DNA of 64,000 bases from positions 1 to 64,000 of the forward strand of contig BJKQ01000009.1 of assembly GCA_006538405.1 (NCBI GenBank), written 5' to 3'. Source of the DNA: Hansfordia pulvinata (Eukaryota > Ascomycota > Sordariomycetes > Xylariales). The translations under genes and the position numbers were made by a program. The notes beneath the pieces were generated by a model. That model had not been told where the DNA came from, did no database searches, and saw only the letters and a list, made by a program, of their open reading frames with translations. Shown piece by piece: positions 1 through 8,290 of the stretch (within the stretch, counting starts at the first letter, position 1; each line of letters begins with the position of its first letter).

Positions 1-85
1 ACCCTAACCCTAACCCTAACCCTAACCCTAACCCTAACCCTAACCCTAACCCTAACCCTAACCCTAACCCTAACCCTAACCCTAA
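1..85. repeat. Telomere repeat (CCCTAA)n
   Basis: About fourteen perfect head-to-tail copies of CCCTAA start at base 1 and stop abruptly at base 85. On the + strand a left chromosome end reads CCCTAA, so the window starts at a chromosome terminus. The hexamer is the common filamentous-fungal and vertebrate telomere unit. No degenerate telomere copies follow. Confidence 0.98.
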
Positions 86-1380
86 GCTATAGTTCCGTTT
101 TACGATAATTAAAAGGTATATATTATAACGCTAAAAATTATTTAAGTAAAATAAAGTATAAGTTTATATAAATACTTTTAAGTTAACTTATAAACGCTTA
201 TAAGTATTTATAAAAAGCGGGGTTCCGCCTTATATTAATAATAAAAAGGCTAACCTTATAATAATTTTAAGTAATAAATTAAACGGTGTTCCGCCTTATA
301 AAAATCGTGTAATATTTATTTTATAAGCCTTATAAATACCTATAAAAGATAAGGTTTTACTTTATATTAATAATTAAAAGGCTTACCTTATAACGTTTAT
401 AAGTAATAAATTAAGTAATATTACGTTATATAAAAATCGTGTAAAGACTTACTTTATAATACATATAATTATTTATATAAAATAAGGTTCCGTATCGTGT
501 AAATTCTTTTATAATTTATTTTATAATATAAATAAATAATTATAATAAGTAAAGTTACGCTTTTTATAAATAATAATAAAATACCTTATAATAATTATAA
601 ATAATAATATTAATAAAATATAATCTTATATATATAATAAAACGATTTACGTAATAACGCTTAAAATATAAGTATAATAATAAGGTTCCGCTTTATAATA
701 TAATATTAAATTATACCTTATAACGGTTATAATTAATAATATTAATATATTTTTATTTAATATAATAATTATAATACTTACCTTAAAATTTAAAAGTAAT
801 AATATAAAGTATACTTTTACTTAATTAATAAGAATTAAAATAATTTAAATAACCTTAATTTTTATATAAGTTAAGGTTTTATTTAAAAAGGATAATATTA
901 TAACTTTCTTTATAACGCTTATAAGTGAAAGATTAAATAAGTATTAACTTTAAGTTAACTTACGGTCTTATTAAACTTAAAATCGTTTTTTCTTTAAAAA
1001 ATAATATTTTATTAAAAAGGATTTTCTTTAAGAAAAAGTGTTTTAAAATATATTAAAAGTTTTTAAAAGTAAAAAATAATTTAATATATATTAAGTCTTA
1101 ATTTAATTAAGGTTTTAATATAATTAAATTAATTTATTTCTTTAATAATATTATTTTATTAAGAAATTTCCTTTTTTAAATAACGTGTTTTAAGATATTT
1201 TAAAAGTTTTTATAAATATTAATAATTTTAATATACTTAAGGTTTTAATATATTTAAAATAGTTTATTTTTTTAAAATATTATATTTTATTAAGAAATTC
1301 CTTTTTTTTAAAAAATAAAAAGTGTTTTAATTTATTTTAAACGTTTTTAAAAATAAAAATAATTTTAATGTATTTAAGGT

Positions 1381-1673
1381 CTTAATATATTAAAAGTGTT
1401 AATATACTTAAGGTCTTAATATATTAAAAGTTTTAATACACTTAAGGTCTTAATATATTAAAAGTATTAATACACTTAAGGTTTTAATATATTAAAAGTA
1501 TTAATATACTTAAGGTCTTAATATATTAAAAGTGTTAATACATTTAAGGTCTTAATATATTAAAAGTGTTAATACACTTAAGGTTTTAATATATTAAAAG
1601 TGTTTATACACTTAAGGTCTTAATATATTAAAAGTGTTAATATATTAAAGGTCTTAATATATTAAAAGTATTA
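1381..1673. repeat. 34-bp AT-rich tandem array, left block
   Basis: A unit of 34 bp, CTTAATATATTAAAAGTGTT followed by AATATACTTAAGGT, is repeated about 8.5 times. Copies start at 1381, 1415, 1449 and so on. Differences are mostly C/T or A/G changes such as AATACA versus AATATA and GGTCTT versus GGTTTT, with one or two shortened units near the end. Each unit is itself nearly self-complementary (TTAATATATTAA, CTTAAG). Confidence 0.9.
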
Positions 1674-2208
1674 ATTATAACGATTTAAATTTTACCGGAG
1701 TAAAATATAATAATGGTTCGTGTTAAGTTTATATTATAAAGGCTCTTAAAAGGTTAATAACGGTTTATTTACATGGAAGCGAATATATAAGGTCGATACG
1801 TAATAATATCCTTATATATTATTATAATATTAACGTATCGTTAAAGGTAAAACCTATATTTAAAAAGAACTTAAATACTTAAATTAATTATTAAGGTAAT
1901 AAATAATTAAATATATAAAAAACCGTTTATCTTTATATGTCTTTTATCCCTTTATTAATACTTAAATATAAGGTTTTAACCTATATTCTTAAATATGCTT
2001 AATATGTCCTTATTATTTATATTCCTTAAATATATTTAATATATTTATAAGTAATATATTTATATTAAGTCATGTGATTATATCTTATGCACTTATAATT
2101 CTTTACGTATATAATTAATTTAATATTATCTTATACGATTATTAATTTATAAGCTTACCGCTTATATTAATATAGCCCGCCCCGCCGATTTAATAATCGG
2201 GTTCGTAA

Positions 2209-2460
2209 TATTAATATACTTAAGGTCTTAATATATTAAAAGTGTTATTATACTTAAGGTTTTAATATATTAAAAGTGTTAATATATTTAAGGTCTTAAT
2301 ACACTTAAGGTCTTAATATATTAAAAGTGTTAATACACTTAAGGTCTTAATACACTTAAGGTCTTAATATATTAAAAGTGTTAATACATTTAAGGTCTTA
2401 ATATATTTAAGGTCTTAATACACTTAAATTCTTAATATACTTAAGGTCTTAATATATTAA
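2209..2460. repeat. 34-bp AT-rich tandem array, right block
   Basis: This is a second block of the unit found at 1381-1673. Some copies here are internally deleted to a half unit (TTAATACACTTAAGGTC repeated directly). It is separated from the left block by about 530 bp of other AT-rich sequence that includes a short GC island. The two blocks are probably one older array split by an insertion or rearrangement. Confidence 0.85.
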
Positions 2461-2750
2461 AAATAATTTATTTCTTTAAAAAATCATATTTTATTAAGAA
2501 ATTTTTTTTTAAAAAAAGGTGTTTTAAGATGTTTTAAACGTTTTTAAAACTGAAAATATTTTAAGTGTATTAAGGGTGATTTTCTTAATGCACTTAAGGT
2601 CTTAATGTATTAAAATGTTATTATATTTAATATACTTTTTAATATATTTAGCCCCTGATACACTTATTTTATATATTAATATTATAAAAGGAAGGTATAT
2701 TAAGGAATATAAAAGAGGATATAACGAAAGGACTTAAATAAAAATAAAGA

Positions 2751-3216
2751 GTGCCGGGCGGGGCCGCGTTAACGGTCGCCGAACGTCGATACCGCTGTCG
2801 GCTACCAGTTATTATAGCACGCCCTTATAAGTCTGTGTGATTAAGGAGTAAAAGTTGTTCATTTATATAGCTATCGACACATGCACACATCTATACGGGC
2901 GCAGATTGTCCCGGGGTACTGCGCTAGGCAGGTGCAGGGCCCTAGGCGCTTGCGACCGTCGGTGCGTGTCACATCCGGGGATACATGTTAAATACAAGAG
3001 TTCCAGCTATAATAGTCTCTTTATTCAGACGAGCAGCAAGTGTGACCGCTAGAATGAACGTGGCAACAATCCCCGTCAAATGCGCTATGTATATGCCAGC
3101 ACTGTAGGCTATTAGAATGATGTTTAAGGAACGGGAAGAAAAGGGAGACCATAATTAATCTTACAGTTCCTGTCGTACAAGTGTGCGACGTAGGGATTTG
3201 CCCTTTAACTGTTGGG
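2751..3216. other. Boundary between AT belt and coding DNA, no gene seen
   Basis: A GC-rich stretch (GTGCCGGGCGGGGCCGCG near 2752) marks the end of the AT belt. One 65-codon open frame (2855-3052) starts with a non-ATG codon and shows no coding character. I see no gene or RNA here. Confidence 0.5.
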
Positions 3217-3299
3217 TTAACGGAACAAGTTCCTGAAATGCATCGCTAAATATCCAGAACAGTTAATAACAAGATTTTCCTCCTTCTTTTTCTTCGTCT

Positions 3300-3690
3300 T
3301 TACGACTTCTATGGTAAAAAGGGTTAAGGGGGGTGATAATGTAAAAGAACTAACCCCAATGTGGGCAACTGGATCGTTCTGATAATCCCAGATTTTACCA
3401 CAGGTTAAATAACCACCCCGTTTTTCTAAAGACACCCCTGCGCGCTTGCAGCTTCTGGTGAGCTCGTGTTCGAGTTCCTTGCCTTCGCGAGAGTCGGCGT
3501 CGGCGAGCACTATTGTCTTATCCTCGTCGTCGCTATGGAAGTTTTCAGTGACCTTCTCGGCCCACGTGCGGGTATTCCCTCGTGGAATCGGTTCTGCTGC
3601 TCTCTGACCGTGGTTGGCTACCCCGTGCGCCGTAGCAGCGCCCATTAGAAGGGCTACCAACGACAGTGGGAGCTTAGAAGATAGATGCAT
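3300..3690 (-). CDS. Small secreted protein, effector-like
   Basis: The frame opens with a clear signal peptide (MHLSSKLPLSLVALLMGAAT, cleavage near residue 21) and continues as a small charged protein with two cysteines flanking CKRAGVSLEKRGGYLTC. The continuous frame runs 3217-3690 (157 codons), but on the minus strand a 46-nt intron fits at 3309-3354: donor GTTAGT, branch-like CTTAAC, acceptor CATAG. Splicing joins 3355-3690 to 3300-3308 and ends the protein after ...HIGKS at 114 residues. Without splicing the tail gains a lysine run (KTKKKKEEN). I prefer the spliced form because the junction has good borders and removes the low-complexity tail. It is the first gene after the telomere belt and the family is not recognised. 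A secreted effector role is inferred only from size, signal peptide and position. Confidence 0.6.
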
Positions 3691-5428
3691 CTTGCGTTAA
3701 ACCGGATTATAGCATTGAGAAGTAATGCTCGGGTGTGTAATATGTGGAAGATTTGTGATTGTAAACAGGTGTCTTGTTACTGTTTTTTCTCAAGGGAATG
3801 AGAAATGAAATGACTGAATTTATACGTTCGAAAGGCTTAAATTATGAGTATTTAAATTTGAATAGCTGTCTCTGTTAAAGAAACAGTGAGCAGGGATGTT
3901 TTAGGCATCTAATTGTTAAGATAAATTCTCCTCTTTATTCGGTCATAAGGCTATTTTAAGCTGTGAAGAATTAAGGGGAAGGTCCATTAACCGAGAAGTT
4001 GAACAGGGATATTTTAGGCTGCTAAGTATAGAAAGAAGAGTTTTACAATCGTTAAGCTGAACGGGGATATTTCAAGCTTTTATTTAAAAAAGAAAGGTAA
4101 GGGCTTTTCTCTTCCTATTTATATATTCTCCTTAAAAATAAGAGCTCGGAGACAAGTAATCTCTTGAGCTGAAATGAATGAGATCGGCGAAACGCCATGT
4201 GTAAGGGAGCCGTCTCGCGAAGTTAAACAGGCGCAGGACATGGTGATTGACCATGGGGTGTGGCCTTCGCGGCCAGCAAAGGGCAGAAGATTGTGGCTGG
4301 ATTTACAAATTTGCTACCTGTATGTGTCTATCGGTCATAGCGAGATGTTTACGAACGTAAAAGACCGACGCGCTAACTAGTTGCTCTAGCGCCCTGGCAG
4401 CCAACGTACTGAGTGGGACAACACAAGGCAGCGTGCATCCGAATTCGACCGTCCGATCAGCCGCTCGCTTCCCCGTCTTACATGAAAATGCGTCCACGCG
4501 CTTTTTCGCGTCTGTAAAATGACCTTACGCGCTTTATAAACGTCTTCGATAAATAGCGTGCAGTTTCCCTCATGGGCGACAGTAAGGAGAACGTAGCATA
4601 TAAGATTAATTTATCGCTCATTTTATAGCATCTATGCGTGTGCGCCGCGACTCAGCAAGGCGCGTGGGACATTGACAATGTAGGGAGTTCGCTACTACAC
4701 TAAGCGGTCGCGTTCACTTATCAACGCGTTCGCTGTTGTCGGGGGCGTCGGTCACGCAACTTGGCTATGGCGCGGGTAACCTGGACTCTTTTACAATGCA
4801 AGGTGGATCCTGAATACTTTATAAGGCGCGTTTTTAGCCTGGAAGCAGTCACTGCCTAAAGCGACGCCAGCGTTGCCGCGGCCAGCGAAACCTGCTGGTC
4901 AGTCGAGCTGGCCATAGCAGTTCACGCACGGCATGTTGACAACTCGCCGATTCGCCCTCCAGCGGAATCTGGTGGATAGAAGGGACTCTCCGGGCTAAGA
5001 GTTCTTTGTGTGCCTGATACCCTATTCTATTATTGGACGGCAGGAGTAAAACCGAAATATGCAAACAGTACACGGAAAATATACTGGTTATAGCCGTACT
5101 CGACGTTGAAAGCAATTGAAAGCATTGTAACGGGTGTCTTAAAATGTACTAGGTACAGGGGTCCTACATCACTGTTGAACCATCATCGACTAATGTACTT
5201 AAGGCAAAGGGCTTCGTTTTATTGATCTTTATAATATGAGCGTTGTGTTAAATGCTAAGAACGCTTAATTTAATCCCTCGTTAATCAAATTGAAACACAA
5301 CGTTTCATTAATCCTTAATCGAAGTTCGTGATAATAGTGAAAGTGCAAAGAGTGATGTGAAAACCTTAATGATATGATACTTAAGTATACTTAAATAGAG
5401 CCGTGTGTGAAACGTGAATTTGAACAGC
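3691..5428. other. Intergenic, no gene supported
   Basis: About 1.7 kb of mixed composition. Three imperfect copies of a word like GAACAGGGATATTTTAGGC occur near 3889, 3999 and 4058. Open frames of 60-90 codons here lack ATG starts or coding character. Nothing else is recognised. Confidence 0.5.
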
Positions 5429-6607
5429 TTATAACTTGAAAGACCAATGTATTAGATTTATATAAATCTCATTCTTCCTAGCACGGTCAAGCACCGAGTT
5501 CTTAAATTTGGCCGTACTGGTAGTCTTGCTGCACAGTAGGAGGTAGTATGATTTCCCCTCTTTTTTCTGTTTCATAAGCCACTTCATCCAATCGGTATGC
5601 ACCTTCATAAAGTATTTATAGCTGGGTCTGGTCCTCCATCCGCGCCATTTAAGCCAGTCCACACGACCTTTATCAATCTCCGATGCATCTCGGGAGCAAT
5701 GGACGTGGTCAGGATTGATTTTGATACCGCCTTCCTTCGAGAAGAGATCACCTGGGATGAGCATCTGACTGAAACTGTCCTGTACCTTGTCTAATGGCGT
5801 ATTAACAAAATACTTGGATAGCCGAATTGTTTGCGCCGCATCCTCTGTCGATGCACTTATACCGTAAACGTCGGCCAGAATGCGCCTGACCATCTGAGTG
5901 GTAAGTGAGTTTGGGTCGCCATTCCGAATTCCCTCCCAAAAGTCGGCGGCCCAAAGAAGAAAGACGGTGTTTTTCTTGAACCAATGCTTCTGCATAAAGT
6001 GAAATGGCACCCACTGATTTGAAAGTTAATTCACGATATCCTTTCTCAGTCGGAGGGGGGTCTTGAAGACAAGTAAGATCGACATACCACTTTACGAAGC
6101 GGAAGAATGTCCCGCGCTGGCCCGTCGAACCGGCAGGTCCTTTAATTTCGAGTCGAGTTAGCAAAGTATTGGAACTGTAAGGAAGGGCCAAATTCACCTA
6201 CCAAGGATAACCCCCAGCACCATATGTATGAGCATCATCGCCAAAGTATAAGCCCCAGCCAATGCTATGAATAGACCCTCTCCAAGGGCCGTCATCTTCA
6301 GACGAGTCGTCATCAGCGGCGCGTCTCTGACGGGGAATGTAATCGCCTTTCTGAGCCCGCTCGTACATTTCCTAATAGAGTGTCAGCTGTCTCCTAAGCT
6401 TAAAGTACGCCGGGGGGGGGGGGGGGCTCTGCTCACCTCATCCATAGCCCTGTATCCCCACGTAATAATCTTATCAGGGTCATAATTGTTGTCATACCGT
6501 GCCCAGTCCATTGAAAAAGCGGACGCCGGACTATGTGAATACCAAACTATCCAGGCTAAAGCAAGGAGGGGTGCTGGGCATGACTGGAATATCTTGAAAA
6601 GAATCAT
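5429..6607 (-). CDS. Secreted protein, possible ADP-ribosyltransferase-like fold
   Basis: Four exons splice into 325 residues: 6607-6437, 6371-6202, 6139-6088 and 6013-5429. The introns have donors GTGAGC, GTAGGT and GTATGT, acceptors TTAG, AAAG and TCAG, and a CTAAC branch site in the second; phases agree at every junction. The ATG at 6607 was chosen because it begins a signal peptide (MILFKIFQSCPAPLLALAWI, cleavage near residue 30); the frame is open further upstream but without an ATG. The mature N-terminus has a YR pair in DKIITWGYRAMDEEMYERA, then GDYIPRQRR and GSIHSIGWGLYFGDDAHTYG. The order YR, basic loop, GxGLYF recalls secreted ADP-ribosyltransferases of the enterotoxin-A or PARP type, which are expanded in several insect- and plant-associated fungi. 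I cannot find a convincing catalytic E-x-E, so the assignment is weak. The C-terminal half is rich in W, K and aromatic residues. Intron 1 contains a run of 15 G. Confidence 0.65.
6412..6426. repeat. G15 homopolymer inside an intron
   Basis: Fifteen consecutive G on the + strand (C on the transcribed sense strand) lie just after the 5' splice site of intron 1 of the secreted-protein gene at 5429-6607. Such runs are length-unstable and prone to sequencing error. Confidence 0.95.
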
Positions 6608-7228
6608 ACTGATTTCAGCAACTCGGGCCAAGATGTATTTCGCTTCGGCAGCTTGTAGTTCGAACGCCTTCGTTGATTTCCTAATATCCCGAGCAGAAAC
6701 ATGAATGGTCGCGAGCACAGCGGGTATTGTAAATGTCTTAAATAAGAGAATCAAGCTGATAGCTCAGCTCATAAAGATATTGATACTTCAGTAAGTTATT
6801 GCCACTCGGCATCGGGGACCTTATTGCCACTCGGCATCGGGGACCTTGTTGCCACTCGGCCTCGGGGACCTCAGGTCGGGGTGGCCGCGGAGGAAGTGCG
6901 CAGCCATGGAAGAGTTTCTTAGGTAGTGGGAGGCGGAAACTAGCGAGAGTTACAGCGGGTCAGCAGAGGGCCCGAAGGGGTGCGATGAGGCGACAGCTGA
7001 GGGTGCGGGAGCGTGCAGAAAAGCGACGGCCACGTCCGACGACGCATATAAGGAGAAACGTTGATTTATCTATCGAAAAGCCACGTTTTGTAAATACTCT
7101 GCTATATTCAACAAGGATAAGCGAGATATATGCCCTTGGGCTCTTAACTTATCACACAAGTTGATTCCTTTTATTAGGTAACGTAGATTATTTGCAAAAA
7201 CTTAATGAAAAGCTGACTGTCCATAGTC
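6608..7228. other. Intergenic with tandem repeat, no intact gene
   Basis: It contains the 25-bp repeat described separately at 6796-6870 and a GC-rich patch to about 7040. The 121-codon frame from 6799 to 7164 is low-complexity and begins with a non-ATG codon. No gene is supported. Confidence 0.5.
6796..6870. repeat. 25-bp tandem repeat, three copies
   Basis: Three head-to-tail copies of TTATTGCCACTCGGCATCGG+GGACC occupy 6796-6820, 6821-6845 and 6846-6870. The first two are identical and the third has two substitutions. It sits about 190 bp upstream of the start codon of the minus-strand secreted-protein gene ending at 5429, so it lies in that promoter region. Confidence 0.95.
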
Positions 7229-7670
7229 AAGTACGGAAAAGATATAGAACCTCTCTTATTTCAACACTCGGTTATCAAAGTTGGCCTCTGACGGCGCCAG
7301 GAACCGCGACATTGGTGTGTACGTCGGCGAAAAAAGCGGCTGGGTCAACCTCGATCTGGCTTACATGGAATCCAGCACCTGTATCGGTGCCATTCATCTG
7401 GACACCAGTTTCGAACGGACCCTGTAAGCACCCGACACTAAGGCGTGTATCCCCAGCCGGCTGAGGGTTAGGAAAAGCGATACGTGGTGGGCCGGAGGCA
7501 CCTCGGATAGCCTGGTGGATGTGGGTGGCAGTGTCGGCTGGGGATTGGTAGGTGGCATCACCAAAGCCACAAAGACGGATGCGGTAGCAGATGAGGTTAT
7601 AATGACTGTTGATTCCGAAGTCATAGTATCCGACCGCGCCCTGGTGCCACTATTAGGTCCTTTGCTCTAA
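7229..7670 (+). pseudogene. Decayed gene for an unrecognised protein
   Basis: Three stretches with coding character lie in order. Frame A, 7229-7288, reads KYGKDIEPLLFQHSVIKVGL, preceded by an acceptor-like CTGACTGTCCATAG, and ends in a stop. Frame B, shifted by one base, reads from about 7290 to 7423 (DGARNRDIGVYVGEKSGWVN onward). After a probable 48-nt intron (7424-7471, GTAAGC..TTAG; shorter acceptors also keep frame) it continues 7472-7670 (KSDTWWAGGTSDSLVDVGGS onward) to a TAA. The shift between A and B and the lack of a start codon or signal peptide suggest a truncated, frame-broken gene. It converges on the gene at 7676-7938 with only five bases between the stops. The family is not recognised. 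Confidence 0.35.
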
Positions 7671-7675
7671 GCACT

Positions 7676-7938
7676 TCAATGAAGGGGCAGACAGACTGGC
7701 TGGCCACCCGTGAAGTTAGTGCCATTCACGACTTGCTCAGGCGTAGCGACGATTCTGTAAATGGAGGTGTAAGGGATCGGACCCCATGATTCCTGATGTG
7801 GGTGGTCAGCTATTTGTCAATCTAACCGAGGGTTCAGAAAACAATTACCTTGCAGCCCTGGGCTTTACCGACATAGGCCTCTGGCAGTGCTGCCGCGAAG
7901 GTGGCGAGAAAAAAAACCGGAATGGTTGCGGTCTTCAT
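7676..7938 (-). CDS. Small secreted protein of 68 residues
   Basis: Two exons, 7938-7849 and 7792-7676, are joined by a 56-nt intron with donor GTAATT, branch GCTGAC and acceptor CATCAG, phase 0. The product starts with a signal peptide (MKTATIPVFFLATFAAALPE) and has a short mature part with two cysteines, one N-glycosylation site (NGT) and another NFT site, ending PVCLPLH. A TATA-like run (8051-8060) lies about 115 bp upstream. The gene is convergent with the decayed gene at 7229-7670. The family is not recognised; an effector or antimicrobial-like role is possible but is inferred only from size and secretion. Confidence 0.6.
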
Positions 7939-8050
7939 GACTGCGATTAGGCTGACAGGTGTCGAGAATAGATAATCAATTAGAAATAATATTCTATGCC
8001 TGTGTGGTGTCCATGGTAAGTGAAACAACGGGAAAGGGATGGTAATAGTG

Positions 8051-8060
8051 TATATATATT
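8051..8060 (-). promoter_or_regulatory. TATA-like element
   Basis: TATATATATT on the + strand reads as an A/T TATA box on the minus strand, about 115 bp before the ATG at 7938 of the 68-residue secreted protein. Confidence 0.4.
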
Positions 8061-8180
8061 GTACAACAACTACAAAGAGATGAGATGTTGTCAGTTGATC
8101 AATGGTCCCCAAGCCGTTCGTGCTGCTGGATCATTCTACCTAGCACACTTTACCAATCTGCTTAGCGAGCGACACCACTC

Positions 8181-8290
8181 TGCATGGCATACGACAGCAT
8201 TTTGCATGGCATACGATATTGATATGCATGGCATACGCCATCATTTTGCATGGCACGCCACCATTTTGCATGGCATACGACACCATGTTG
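8181..8290. repeat. Imperfect 20-23-bp tandem repeat (TGCATGGCATACG)
   Basis: Five imperfect units built on TGCATGGCATACGACACCAT begin near 8181, 8202, 8225, 8248 and 8268. Units differ by small indels. The repeat lies about 250 bp upstream of the minus-strand secreted gene at 7676-7938, beyond its TATA-like element. Confidence 0.9.

Larger units (their letters stand above)
86..2750. other. AT-rich, RIP-like subtelomeric belt, gene-free
   Basis: The sequence is almost entirely A and T with scattered short GC words, has stops in every frame and holds no gene. Between about 195 and 450 two diverged copies of a roughly 130-bp direct repeat can be aligned. They share the tail TATAAAAATCGTG (about 298 and 432), and where copy one has TTCCGCC, copy two has TTTTAC-like bases, that is C-to-T changes. 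A third fragment starts near 485. C-to-T decay of duplicated DNA is the signature of repeat-induced point mutation. A small GC island with the inverted repeat CCGATT-TAAT-AATCGG lies near 2177-2193. Composition changes sharply to GC-rich at about 2750. The original repeated element cannot be recognised. Confidence 0.85.

Noticed and set aside
2855..3052. 65-codon frame at the AT/GC boundary
   Set aside because: Starts with a non-ATG codon and has no coding character.
6383..6754. Longer N-terminus for the ADP-ribosyltransferase-like gene
   Set aside because: The extension begins at TTG; the first ATG (6607) gives a proper signal peptide, so the upstream part is leader.
8181..8290. CRISPR-like array
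   Set aside because: Units are imperfect and contiguous with no spacers, and the organism is a fungus.
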